This document shows positions 1 to 8,108 of a stretch of DNA of 50,399 nucleotides, piece after piece. Both the position numbers and the translations under genes were made by a program. The notes below the pieces were generated by a model. The model saw nothing but the letters and a program-made list of their open reading frames with translations, made no database searches and was not told the origin of the DNA. Source of the DNA: Gammaproteobacteria bacterium. GTDB lineage: Bacteria > Pseudomonadota > Gammaproteobacteria > Pseudomonadales > JAUIET01. Location of the stretch: NCBI GenBank assembly GCA_030431775.1, contig JAUIHW010000003.1, positions 173,190-223,588 on the forward strand, written 5' to 3'. Position 1 is the stretch's first letter, and each line of letters starts with the position of its first letter.

Positions 1-1908
1 CCAACTGACGGATGACGCATCCGAATCAGAAATCTCCGCATCAAGCCAGCCAATATTGGCTTGTAGCACCAGGTTTTCGCTGGCCTGCCAGGCCAGATCA
101 AGTTCCGCACCCGTGTGCTCCGCATCACCAATATTGCTCAGCAAAGTTACAACAGATTGAGTCAGTTCGCTGAACTCGGTCAGGTAACCCTGTACATCCT
201 TATAGTCGTAGTAAAAAACCGCTCCGTTGATGCGTAGAGAGTTGTCCAGCCACTGCGATTTGAAGCCCAACTCCCAGGCGTCTACGGCTTCCTCATTGTA
301 GGGCTGAATACTCTGCGCGCCATCGCCCGGGAAGCCGCCGAATATACCTCCCGACTTAAAGCCACGGGAATAGCTGGCGTAGAGCATAGCGTTATCAGCA
401 GCCTGCCAATCGATACTGAGCTTACCTGACCAGATCTGCATGTCGATATCACTCTGTAACCCGGTTTGGAAAGGGAAAGGAGCGCCGCCAAATACCAGAA
501 GAAACTCGCCATTACTGTATTCTTTCGATTCATCGGTGTAGCGCAAACCCAAGCCGAGATTCCACCGTTCGGCAAAAGCCCAGTCAATTTGCCCGTATAG
601 CGCGGTATGTTCAGTTTTCTGGTCATAACGGAGATTTGCTGCTTCACCCAGCTGTGAACTAATGAAAGGGTCGTCTCCAACCAGAAAGTCACGGTCTTCT
701 TCGAAGTCATCACCGCCAAGCTCAATACCAAGCATCCAGCGAACCGATTCATCACTTGTCGATTCCAGACGCAATTCCTGTGACCAGGCGTCTATTTCGC
801 TGCGCGCCAATTGATGGCCGAACGCTCCATTACTGCCGTCATAATCAAAATTCAGAGAGTAATCGAACACTTGATACGATGTGATGGAGCTCAGCTGGAG
901 AGTGTCAAACTGGTGTTTGACCTGAAGATTGACCCAACTGCCATCATTATCCAACTGGTTTATCGGGTCCGCAAAAGTCGTGTGGCCGTCGGCACTTTGC
1001 TGGTCAGGAAAGCGCAGTTGAGGGTCATAGAACGTCGCATTCATGGCGCAACTTGAGTCATCCAGAGTGCCATTCAACAATGGGGCACAAAAACCACCGG
1101 TCAATGGATCGTAAACACCTATTCCGCGACCCAATACGGTTTCTGAATTGTCTTTCGCCAGCCCGAGTATCAGTAGAATTTCAGTGCTATCAGAGGGGGT
1201 AAACAATAGGCTGGAACGCACTGCCCAGCGATCCTTTTCCCCAAAGGACTCATTGTTTGCCAGACTGGTTTGCCAACCATCGCCACTTTGCTCCCAGGAG
1301 CCTGCCAATCGCCATGCAAACTGTTCGCCCAAAGGTATATTCACAGCACCCTGCGCAACGACGGTATCCCAGCGCCCGTAGGACAGAGACGCATAACCGT
1401 CAACCTCAGACAAGACCGGCCGCTGCGACACTACTCTCACCGCCCCTCCGCTGGTATTGCGCCCGTATAAGGCGCCTTGTGGCCCTTTCAGTACTTCAAT
1501 CCGCTGCAAATCAAAGAGACCCACTCCCCCCATTACGTTGGACGTCAGATACACATCATCAATATAGATTGCCGCGGCGGGTGTGTTGTTGGCACTCCAA
1601 TCAGCCAGACCGACGCCGCGAATCACCCAGGTAGGTTGCCCCGTGCCATATTCGTCAAACAGCTGCACATTGGGAATGAAGTTGGGAACATCCGTAAGGC
1701 TGCGCATTCCCAGATTGCGCAGCTCTTCATCACTGAACGCAGCAATGGCGATCGGAATATCTTGTGCGGATTGCTCTCTTTTTTGCGCCGTTACGACTAT
1801 TTCTTCTAGCACCAGCTCGGCGGAGACAATCGGCGTCACAGCAAAAGCCAGTGCCATACAGCAGGCACCAAGCGGCTTTCGAGACATTCTTAGCTTGGTC
1901 TTCATCAT
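1..1908 (-). CDS. TonB-dependent outer-membrane receptor, C-terminus cut by window edge
   Basis: My translation from ATG at 1908 stays open for 636 codons to the window edge. It begins with a signal peptide (MMKTKLRMSRKPLGACCMAL, then a hydrophobic stretch to VSAE). A TonB-box-like segment, LEEIVVTAQKRE, follows. The plug domain has RGVG, YIDDVYL and the motif GPQGALYGRNTSGGAV. The rest is alternating aromatic beta-barrel sequence ending in NLVLQANIGWLDAEISDSD, so only the last barrel strands are missing. A second in-frame ATG follows at once (1905). The sequence AGAGGG lies 5-6 bases upstream. The family imports ferric siderophores or large hydrophobic or polymeric substrates through the outer membrane using TonB energy. 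The substrate cannot be told. The gene faces the same way as the catabolic cluster but is separated from it by the sigma/anti-sigma pair. An 18-bp palindrome lies 70 bp upstream. Confidence 0.93.
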   Translation of the reverse strand, partial: MMKTKLRMSRKPLGACCMALAFAVTPIVSAELVLEEIVVTAQKREQSAQDIPIAIAAFSDEELRNLGMRSLTDVPNFIPNVQLFDEYGTGQPTWVIRGVGLADWSANNTPAAAIYIDDVYLTSNVMGGVGLFDLQRIEVLKGPQGALYGRNTSGGAVRVVSQRPVLSEVDGYASLSYGRWDTVVAQGAVNIPLGEQFAWRLAGSWEQSGDGWQTSLANNESFGEKDRWAVRSSLLFTPSDSTEILLILGLAKDNSETVLGRGIGVYDPLTGGFCAPLLNGTLDDSSCAMNATFYDPQLRFPDQQSADGHTTFADPINQLDNDGSWVNLQVKHQFDTLQLSSITSYQVFDYSLNFDYDGSNGAFGHQLARSEIDAWSQELRLESTSDESVRWMLGIELGGDDFEEDRDFLVGDDPFISSQLGEAANLRYDQKTEHTALYGQIDWAFAERWNLGLGLRYTDESKEYSNGEFLLVFGGAPFPFQTGLQSDIDMQIWSGKLSIDWQAADNAMLYASYSRGFKSGGIFGGFPGDGAQSIQPYNEEAVDAWELGFKSQWLDNSLRINGAVFYYDYKDVQGYLTEFSELTQSVVTLLSNIGDAEHTGAELDLAWQASENLVLQANIGWLDAEISDSDASSVSW

Positions 1909-1944
1909 CAGAACCCTCTTGAATGCGAGTTTTTCATGAGACGG

Positions 1945-1972
1945 GTGGGCTTGGCTTAATGCTCAAGCCCAC
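1945..1972. repeat. Inverted repeat upstream of TonB receptor
   Basis: GTGGGCTTG (1945-1953) is perfectly inverted as CAAGCCCAC (1964-1972) around a 10-base loop. It would form a 9-bp hairpin in the leader of the receptor transcript. No T-run follows on either strand, so a factor-independent terminator is unlikely. Confidence 0.5.
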
Positions 1973-1977
1973 TAATG

Positions 1978-1995
1978 TTACCGCCCGGTCGGTAA
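1978..1995. promoter_or_regulatory. Palindromic operator candidate, TetR-type
   Basis: TTACCGCCCGGTCGGTAA is a palindrome with one mismatched symmetric pair. Its CCGG centre and ACCG/CGGT arms look like operators of TetR-family repressors. It sits 70 bp upstream of the receptor start, where a repressor would block transcription. No tetR gene is visible in the window. The palindrome is seen; the TetR assignment is inference. Confidence 0.4.
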
Positions 1996-2079
1996 TATAT
2001 ACATCGGCAAAGACGCAATTTCAAGCATTTTTTTATTTTGTTTGTCGTTGCAAACCGACGATATTCGCTTGCGGCGCTG

Positions 2080-3693
2080 TTAAGCCCTCCAACACTCACG
2101 CAACCACCGCAGCATCACGCCCAGACCAAGCAGAACCACAATCAGTCGCAGCAGCCCGCTGATGACCGGCAGCGACAACAGCAGAGTGATTATCAGCAAG
2201 CCCACGAATAGCCGCAGTACCGGGCCGCGTTCCTGAACGTCCAGAATAGTGTCGCCTACAAGGGCCGCTGTGACGATGCCCGCGGCGTACAGTGCGATCA
2301 ACCACAGTAGCAAGCCGGCAATACCAATCGGCAAGCCGATGATGGTGACCATGGCCAGCACGGCCAGCATTGGTGTTGCAACCAGTACCAGAGCCCCAAA
2401 GGCTGCCGCGCTTAGTGCTTCCCTGCCATTGTGTATGCCCGACGTTCGCAGGCCGGGAAACAGCCAGAACAGCAGCAGGCCGAATACAAAGGCGGCCAAC
2501 AATTTGAAGACCTGGCCAAGGTAGTAGTCAGGGGTGCTGAAGCGACTGGGTTCTTCCGGCCAGACATCAAGCTGGGTTTCACCGTTTACCAAAGCCCCGT
2601 CTGCTTGATGAAAATCCTCTGCGCTCACGACTTTGACGCTCAGGTTTCCATCGATTACGGCGGAACTGCCCAGTTCCGCTGCGCCGGCGAGCAGACGTGC
2701 ATCGCCACTCACGGCACCAGCGACAGTCACCGATTCACCGGCCGCTACCAGGTCTTTATGCAGCCGATTATACAATTCCACTTTTTCACCGGCCAACAAG
2801 GCATTGCCGGCTATATCGGTTTCCTCATGCACTCGCACACGTTCTCCAGCGGCATATAAGTTTCCAGCCAGTGAGCTTTCACGAATATCCACTCGTTCCC
2901 CCGCGCTAAACACACTACCGGATACTTTCGCATCCAGCTCCAGCGTTTCGCCGGCGGCAAACAGGTTGCCACCAACGGTAGCCCGCACAATAACCTGCTC
3001 TCCTGCGACAAACAGATCGCCGGTGATGGTGCCTTCCACCATAACGTTTTCAGCGGCCACCATTAAGGTGTCGTCAATGACGGTGTCGGCAGAAATAGTG
3101 ACGCGCTGCTCATCATGGCGTAATTCCAGCGCGTCGACATTGGGCGCAAACAGGCCGGCACCTCCCAGCAGGCCCAATAGCGCGCAGCTAAACGGGCCAG
3201 CCTGTCGGGAAAGCGGCTTGATCAGCAAGAAAACGCCCGCTACAAGCAACAAAAACATAATGGTCAGCGATGCTGTGCTAAGAATTGGGTCCATGAGGTC
3301 TCCTCCTCGGGTAATAAAAGTGAGTATTTGGCCAATAAACGCGAGAACCACTCCACTGCGCTCGGGCGCGAGCCAGCTGAACGGGCCGGGCAATGCAGGC
3401 ATTGCCAACAGGTTTTGCCAAGCGGTATCAATGGCCAGCGCCAATAACACGACTGTGGTAAACCCCATTAGTAATTGGACCGCTGAGTAGCGCGGTTCAA
3501 ATTCCGGAATTGCTGCACTGACGACCTCACTGTGCAGCGCGGTGCGCAGCGCATTCGTTTCCGTCTGAAACTGTTGCACCAGGGAGTGGCAGCTTGCACA
3601 AGCTTTAAGGTGGGCCGCTACATCGTTCGCTTCGTTCTGTTCCAGCGCACCGTCGACAAACAGCGAACACTGCAATTGGTTCAGGCATTTCAT
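2080..3693 (-). CDS. Membrane anti-sigma factor with zinc-finger head and bactofilin-like repeats
   Basis: This is a 537-aa protein. Residues 1-40 form a zf-HC2-type anti-sigma zinc finger with HxxxCxxC at H28, C32 and C35. Hydrophobic segments follow at roughly 68-90, 112-128 and 140-160. Residues about 205-355 hold eight repeats of 16-19 residues of the type AGExVxV...VxGNLF, as in bactofilin-like, polymer-forming beta-helices. A cluster of membrane segments fills residues 385-530. The start overlaps the 3' end of the ECF sigma gene by 4 bases (ATGA), so the two are translationally coupled. I infer that it holds the sigma factor at the inner membrane. The repeat domain would face the periplasm or membrane surface as sensor or scaffold. 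The order of domains is unusual compared with ordinary RsiW/ChrR-type anti-sigmas. Confidence 0.8.
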   Translation of the reverse strand: MKCLNQLQCSLFVDGALEQNEANDVAAHLKACASCHSLVQQFQTETNALRTALHSEVVSAAIPEFEPRYSAVQLLMGFTTVVLLALAIDTAWQNLLAMPALPGPFSWLAPERSGVVLAFIGQILTFITRGGDLMDPILSTASLTIMFLLLVAGVFLLIKPLSRQAGPFSCALLGLLGGAGLFAPNVDALELRHDEQRVTISADTVIDDTLMVAAENVMVEGTITGDLFVAGEQVIVRATVGGNLFAAGETLELDAKVSGSVFSAGERVDIRESSLAGNLYAAGERVRVHEETDIAGNALLAGEKVELYNRLHKDLVAAGESVTVAGAVSGDARLLAGAAELGSSAVIDGNLSVKVVSAEDFHQADGALVNGETQLDVWPEEPSRFSTPDYYLGQVFKLLAAFVFGLLLFWLFPGLRTSGIHNGREALSAAAFGALVLVATPMLAVLAMVTIIGLPIGIAGLLLWLIALYAAGIVTAALVGDTILDVQERGPVLRLFVGLLIITLLLSLPVISGLLRLIVVLLGLGVMLRWLRECWRA

Positions 3694-4223
3694 GAGCTTG
3701 CTCCGGTCGTTTGTTGTTCTTGCAACACACGGCGCAGCTGCTGCTTGCCACGCAGCAATAACACGCCAACATGATTTCTGGACACACCCAGGGTGTGGGC
3801 AATCTCCTCGTAACTGGCTTCGGCAAAGTAAGCCAGCACAATGGGAATGCGATATTTGTCGTCGAGGCGATTCACAGCCTGAGTAACCGCCTGCGCTTCA
3901 AAGTTACTGATCAGCCCGGCGGCTGGGCCTTCCGCCGGGTCGACCGCCAGCTCGTCCAGTGGCTCATCATCAGTGACCACCAGTAAAGCGCCCAACCGCT
4001 TGCGACGACGCAAGATATCGATGCAGTAGTTGCTGGCGATAGTATTCACCCACGCCCCGAAGGGCTGGGCCGGGTCATAACGATCGAAACGCCGGTACGC
4101 GCGCATAAACACCTCTTGCGTGGCATCTTCCGCTTCGGCTGTGTCACTCAACAAGCGCCGGCACAGCAGTAATACCGGCTGGTAATGCGAGCGATACAGG
4201 GCTTTAAATGCCGCTTTGTTCAT
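3690..4223 (-). CDS. ECF-family RNA polymerase sigma factor
   Basis: This 177-aa protein has the two-domain ECF layout. Region 2 (about residues 8-75) contains YRSHYQPVLLLCRRLL, AEAEDATQEVFMRAYRRF and FGAWVNTIASNYCIDILRRR. Region 4 (about 112-170) contains RLDDKYRIPIVLAYF and the helix-turn-helix SYEEIAHTLGVSRNHVGVLL. It directs RNA polymerase to a small regulon. It is coupled by a 4-base overlap to the zinc-finger membrane anti-sigma gene, the usual arrangement for stress-responsive ECF factors. The target regulon cannot be read from the window. Autoregulation is common in such pairs, but I did not find a convincing -35/-10 motif upstream. Confidence 0.93.
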   Translation of the reverse strand: MNKAAFKALYRSHYQPVLLLCRRLLSDTAEAEDATQEVFMRAYRRFDRYDPAQPFGAWVNTIASNYCIDILRRRKRLGALLVVTDDEPLDELAVDPAEGPAAGLISNFEAQAVTQAVNRLDDKYRIPIVLAYFAEASYEEIAHTLGVSRNHVGVLLLRGKQQLRRVLQEQQTTGASS

Positions 4224-4370
4224 TGGTGGCCTGATGGCTTTCTTATTAGGGTTTACGAACGCCCGCCGAAATTATTACAGAGCCAGGGCAATTATTTTGC
4301 CGCCAGCACAACAGGCCAGCAAAGCTGTACAAAAAATGCACAATAATTGCTTATAAATCAAGCACTTATG

Positions 4371-4394
4371 TGTCGGCGGCCTTTACAGCCGACA
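4371..4394. repeat. Inverted repeat in the gap upstream of the ECF sigma gene
   Basis: TGTCGGC (4371-4377) is matched by GCCGACA (4388-4394) around a 10-base spacer. The gap 4224-4504 separates the leftward sigma gene from the rightward small gene at 4505, so the repeat could be an operator for either. I saw nothing else recognisable in this gap. Confidence 0.35.
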
Positions 4395-4504
4395 GCGCTA
4401 CTAAATTGCGCACAGTGACTAAGGCTCTGTTTCACAAGCGGTTTTAAAAGCTGGCACAGAAGTTGTTGTATTAAAGCAAACGACAAGGAACCGGGAATCG
4501 ACCA

Positions 4505-4747
4505 ATGAATGCTCTACTAAGTCTGCTGAAGCCCCTGATGATTGTGACCGTGCTTTGGTACGCCGCGGTGCCGGTGTTTGAAGCGTCCGTACAACAGCTG
4601 CAGCAATCCGGCGTTACCACAGGGGTGAGCGCTTCCGAGAGTGGAGAATTTGCAACGGAAGTGCTGCAACGTGAGCAGAGCAACTACTATTCCGGGTTCA
4701 GCAAGCTTTCCTTCGGAAACAGCCTCGCACCCGCCACGGCCCGATAA
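4505..4747 (+). CDS. Small membrane-anchored protein of unknown function
   Basis: An 80-aa reading frame begins MNALLSLLKPLMIVTVLWYA. This N-terminal hydrophobic helix could be a signal anchor. The remainder is polar and rich in Ser and Gln. Codon choice looks like that of neighbouring genes, and GGGAA lies about ten bases before the ATG. I recognise no family. It is convergent with the monooxygenase gene, whose stop is 14 bp further on, and divergent from the ECF sigma gene. It may be spurious, but its orientation and spacing fit a real gene. Confidence 0.45.
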   Translation: MNALLSLLKPLMIVTVLWYAAVPVFEASVQQLQQSGVTTGVSASESGEFATEVLQREQSNYYSGFSKLSFGNSLAPATAR

Positions 4748-4761
4748 CAAAAGAGCCGAGC

Positions 4762-6234
4762 TCACTGAGCGGCATGGAACTTCAATACCCCATCGTCCTC
4801 AGGGCCTTTGCGCAACAGGCGCCGGTCCTTTAAGTACTGCTGGGTCATCTGCCAGGGGGGCTGCTCGCCCTGCTTGGGTAACATCGCGAGGGCACGTTGA
4901 ATATAGCCGGGGTTGAAATCATCAAACAAGGGCAGCGGATTCAAGCGTTCTGCGGCTTCGGGGTCGGGGGTGACCACGGCGGCGCCGGTGCGATCCATTT
5001 TGCGGATCAGGCCACAGATGTAATGCGCATTGAGGTCAGCTCGCAGCGTCCAGGAAGCGTTCACATACCCAAAGGTATTGAACAGATTTGGCACACCGGA
5101 AAACATCATGCCCTGGTACATAAGCGTTTCGCTGAAATCAACCCGCTTGCCATCCAGGGTGAACTCTACTCCACCTAACAGTTTTAATTGTAGCCCGGTT
5201 GCCGATACAAGAATGTCGGCATTCACATGTTCACCATCACTCAACTGCAGGCCGTTTTCGGTCAGCCGTTCGATTTTTGCAGTAACGATGTGCGCCTGGC
5301 CGCTACGCAATGCATTAAAAAGGTCATCATCAGGAACAATGCAGAGACGTTGCGACCACGGATCGTAGTCGGGCGTAAAGTGCGGCATCAATTCTTCAAT
5401 GCCCACCAGATGGCGTCGAATTCGTTTTAATAATACCCTGGACGCAAAAGCCGGCTTTGCACGACACAAGCGGTACAGAATGTTCTGAAAGGTGATGTTA
5501 TACCAGCGTATCGCCGCATGTGCCCAGCGAGCCGGTAGTATTTTTTTCAGGAATTCGTTGACCGGGTTTTTTTGCGGCATGGACAACACCCAGGTAGGCG
5601 AACGCTGCACCATGGTTACCTCCGCGCCGCGCTCTACCAGCGCCGGCACAAGAGTGACCGCGGTCGCGCCACTTCCGATCACTGCAATGTTCTTACCCGC
5701 CACTGCCAGGTCATGCGGCCAATGCTGCGGATGAATGAAAATTCCCTGATAGTCCTGCTGCCCGGGAAAGTCCGGCAGGTAGCCTGCCGCATAATCGTAA
5801 TAACCACTGCACATTGACAACAGTTTTGCCTGGTAGGTAGCGATGTTCCCCTGCTCTTCCACTGTCAATGACCACAAAGCTGTATCGCTGTCCCAGGCGG
5901 CTGCCAGCACTTTGCACCCGAAAACGATATTCGGCCACACCGCGTGTTCGTCAGCCGCTTCATACAAATATTGTTTGATGGATTCTCCATCTGACAGCGT
6001 TTTTGGATTTCGCCACGGCTTGAACTCAAAGCCAAAGGTGTACATGTCACTGTCGGAGCGAATTCCCGGGTACTGAAACAAATCCCAGGTGCCGCCGATG
6101 TCTGAGCGAGCTTCCAGAATGCGGTAACGTTTGTCGGGGCACTCTCGGAACAGGTGGCAGGCCAGGCCAATCCCCGAGATACCTGCGCCAACAATTAATA
6201 CATCCAGCGGGGAAGTGGCTTCAGTTATTGGCAT
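4762..6234 (-). CDS. Flavin-containing monooxygenase, Baeyer-Villiger type
   Basis: This 490-aa protein has an FAD-binding Rossmann motif GAGISG at residues 16-21, followed by GGTWD and YPG. The Baeyer-Villiger fingerprint appears as YxGxxxHxxxWP at 162-173, with Tyr in place of the usual leading Phe. A second Rossmann motif, GSGATAV (187-193), would bind NADPH. Such enzymes insert oxygen next to a ketone or aldehyde carbonyl, giving esters or lactones. Start ATG 6234. Upstream in the transcription direction lie a decayed amidohydrolase 3' end and an aldehyde dehydrogenase gene. Together these suggest oxidation of a cyclic, terpenoid or alicyclic compound. The substrate is unknown. Confidence 0.88.
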   Translation of the reverse strand: MPITEATSPLDVLIVGAGISGIGLACHLFRECPDKRYRILEARSDIGGTWDLFQYPGIRSDSDMYTFGFEFKPWRNPKTLSDGESIKQYLYEAADEHAVWPNIVFGCKVLAAAWDSDTALWSLTVEEQGNIATYQAKLLSMCSGYYDYAAGYLPDFPGQQDYQGIFIHPQHWPHDLAVAGKNIAVIGSGATAVTLVPALVERGAEVTMVQRSPTWVLSMPQKNPVNEFLKKILPARWAHAAIRWYNITFQNILYRLCRAKPAFASRVLLKRIRRHLVGIEELMPHFTPDYDPWSQRLCIVPDDDLFNALRSGQAHIVTAKIERLTENGLQLSDGEHVNADILVSATGLQLKLLGGVEFTLDGKRVDFSETLMYQGMMFSGVPNLFNTFGYVNASWTLRADLNAHYICGLIRKMDRTGAAVVTPDPEAAERLNPLPLFDDFNPGYIQRALAMLPKQGEQPPWQMTQQYLKDRRLLRKGPEDDGVLKFHAAQ

Positions 6235-6328
6235 GACATAGGCTTCAGTGGCTGTGCGAAAAATGCCGCCAGTAGCGGCCGGGCCGGCATTTTACAGAAT
6301 TTCGGCGACTGGTGCGTCACTGCGCTGC
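6217..6328. repeat. Imperfect direct repeat, copy A (monooxygenase start plus spacer)
   Basis: This 112-bp stretch aligns by hand with 7981-8093 at about 77% identity with one gap. It contains the first codons of the monooxygenase (MPITEA) and its upstream spacer. Copy B has the same spacer and a cognate MPIIEA start. The repeat therefore once linked an amidohydrolase 3' end to a monooxygenase 5' end. Confidence 0.8.
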
Positions 6329-6331
6329 CTG

Positions 6332-6428
6332 CAATGGTCATACGCACGGGCGCCGGATTGCGAGAACACGGTGCCATCGGCACGCTGGCCAAATTTGTGT
6401 GCACCACGGTCAGTGAAACCAAGCTGCG
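6332..6428 (-). pseudogene. Decayed 3' fragment of a D-aminoacylase-like amidohydrolase
   Basis: The minus strand encodes GFTDRGAHKFGQRADGTVFS in one frame and NPAPVRMTIAG in another. These match GFTDRGTLKVGQRADVTVFS and DPAPVRVTIVNG of the intact amidohydrolase at 8109-9845. The frame change is explained by an 83-bp deletion between short GCGAG direct repeats: 8226-8230 and 8309-8313 in the intact gene, fused at 6360-6364 here. The last codons and stop are also gone. The fragment ends one base before the stop codon of the aldehyde dehydrogenase (6429-6431). It is a relic and cannot be expressed as enzyme. Confidence 0.82.
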
Positions 6429-7883
6429 CTACTTCTTGATCTGGGTATCCAATACCTTGTCGGTTTTCTCGCTGTAAGGCGGTAGCATACCGCCGAGCTT
6501 GATGAAGTCTACCCAGCCGTCGGTGTAAACAGTGCGTGCGTGACTGAAGGTCTTGAAGCCCTCGTGGCCATGATAGTGTCCCATGCCACTGTCGCCCACG
6601 CCGCCAAACGGGGCGTCGTCGCAGGTGAAGTGCATCATCACGTTGTTCACGCACACTCCGCCTGAGATGGTGTGGCTCAATACCCTGTTCTTTTCGGCCT
6701 TGTCCTTGCCGAAATAGTACAGGGCCAACGGCCGTGGTCGGGCGTTGATGTAATGAATGCAATCGTCCACATTGCTGTAGGGCTTGATCAGCATCACCGG
6801 GCCGAAGATTTCTTCCTGGCTAATATCCAGTTCGTCGCTTGGGTCAACGATCAGCTGGATCGGAATCTTCTTGTCCTGCTCGTTCCATTGTGCACCGCGG
6901 TCGTCGGTATTGATAATACGTGCACCCTTGCTGGCGGCGTCTTCCAGGTAGCCGGTGATGCGCTGGTAGTGGCGGGCGTTGATCATGGCGTTGTAATCAA
7001 CATTATTGCAGGGGTCCGGGTACAGGGTCTGACAAGCGTCTACGCACTGGCTGACAAACTCCTCTACTTTCGCCGCCGGCACAAACACGTAGTCCGGCGA
7101 AATGCAGATTTGCCCGCAGTTCATGGTTTTGCCATTCATTATCTTAAAAGCTGTCTCATCGATTTTGGCCGACTCACCGATGATGACTGGCGATTTGCCG
7201 CCGAGCTCCAGCGTGACCGGTGTCAGGTTTTCAGCCGCCGAGCGCATCACCAGGCGGCCAATGCTGGTCGCACCGGTAAACAACAAGTGGTCGAATGCCA
7301 AACTGGAAAAGGCCGCTCCCACGTCCGGGCCACCGGTAACCACTGCCACTTCTTCCTCGGCGAAGTACTTAGCCACCAGCTCTTGGATCAGCTCGCCGGT
7401 TTGCGGATTGAACTCGGAAGGCTTGACCATCACCCGATTGCCCGCCGCCAGCATATCGACCATCGGGCTGAATACCATGCCTACCGGCACATTCCACGGT
7501 GTCATGTTGCCGATCACCCCCTTGGGTTGGTAATGAATGTGCGTTTTGCCACCCACCAGATTCATCGGCACCGGCGCTTTCCGGCGTTCCGGTTTCATCC
7601 ACTTCTTAACATGCTTTTTGGCGTTTTTGGCATTGTTGACCGCACCCATTATCTCGGACATTCTGCTCATGCGCGGTGAGCGGCCACCGTAGTCGGCGTC
7701 CAGCGCGTCGCACAGTGCTTGCTGGTTATCGACCAGCAAATCGATGACTTTGTCCAGCCGTTGCAGACGCGATTCAAGGCTCACCGGCCCCTCAGCCAGG
7801 AAGGCGGCTCTTTGCCGGTCGAGCAGGGCCTGCAGTTCTGCACTCAGATTACTGACGGATTGGCTTGCTTCGATTGCTGTCAT
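6429..7883 (-). CDS. Aldehyde dehydrogenase, coniferyl-aldehyde dehydrogenase (CalB)-like
   Basis: The protein is 484 aa from ATG 7883, which is preceded by AGGAG at six bases. The frame stays open to 7970, but that upstream part has no ribosome site of comparable quality. Motifs are TPWNVPV (128-134), the general base in LELGGKSP (E226) and the nucleophile in NCGQICIS (C260). The C-terminal DDAPFGGVGDSGMGHYHG is typical of the CalB/class-3-like branch. It oxidises an aldehyde to the acid with NAD(P). It lies between an intact amidohydrolase and a monooxygenase, all leftward, and is flanked on both sides by copies of a duplicated spacer. It may therefore have been inserted or rearranged into an older amidohydrolase-monooxygenase pair. 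Confidence 0.9.
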   Translation of the reverse strand: MTAIEASQSVSNLSAELQALLDRQRAAFLAEGPVSLESRLQRLDKVIDLLVDNQQALCDALDADYGGRSPRMSRMSEIMGAVNNAKNAKKHVKKWMKPERRKAPVPMNLVGGKTHIHYQPKGVIGNMTPWNVPVGMVFSPMVDMLAAGNRVMVKPSEFNPQTGELIQELVAKYFAEEEVAVVTGGPDVGAAFSSLAFDHLLFTGATSIGRLVMRSAAENLTPVTLELGGKSPVIIGESAKIDETAFKIMNGKTMNCGQICISPDYVFVPAAKVEEFVSQCVDACQTLYPDPCNNVDYNAMINARHYQRITGYLEDAASKGARIINTDDRGAQWNEQDKKIPIQLIVDPSDELDISQEEIFGPVMLIKPYSNVDDCIHYINARPRPLALYYFGKDKAEKNRVLSHTISGGVCVNNVMMHFTCDDAPFGGVGDSGMGHYHGHEGFKTFSHARTVYTDGWVDFIKLGGMLPPYSEKTDKVLDTQIKK

Positions 7884-7926
7884 ATTCTGCTCCTGACGGG
7901 ATTGTCGCAAATAGAGCGCTAGTGTA

Positions 7927-7998
7927 TCAGCTGGCTGCGCGGTCGGCGGCAATCCTGTCGTAGCTGTCAATAATATACTTGGCTTCGATTATTGGCAT
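7927..7998 (-). pseudogene. Monooxygenase 5' relic, 23 codons
   Basis: From ATG at 7998 the minus strand reads MPIIEAKYIIDSYDRI and stops after 23 codons at TGA. The first six residues match the monooxygenase start MPITEA at 6234. The homology in the surrounding spacer runs through this point. It looks like the truncated head of a second monooxygenase copy left at the duplication junction. It could instead be expressed as a short peptide, but I see no support for that. Confidence 0.45.
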
Positions 7999-8093
7999 AA
8001 GTTATGGGTCAGTGGCTACGCGGAGAAAACCGCCAGGAGCGGGTCGGGCCAGCATTGCACAGAGTGTCGGCGCCTAATGCGTCACTGCCCTGC
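7981..8093. repeat. Imperfect direct repeat, copy B
   Basis: This is the partner of 6217-6328, in the same orientation. It occupies the spacer just downstream of the intact amidohydrolase stop (8109) and ends in a monooxygenase-like start codon. The pair brackets the aldehyde dehydrogenase together with the amidohydrolase relic. Confidence 0.8.
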
Positions 8094-8108
8094 AAATACT
8101 TTAACGCC

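Noticed and set aside
6672-7679. 335-codon rightward frame within the aldehyde dehydrogenase
   Set aside because: Antisense shadow of a gene with all catalytic motifs; the translation resembles no protein.
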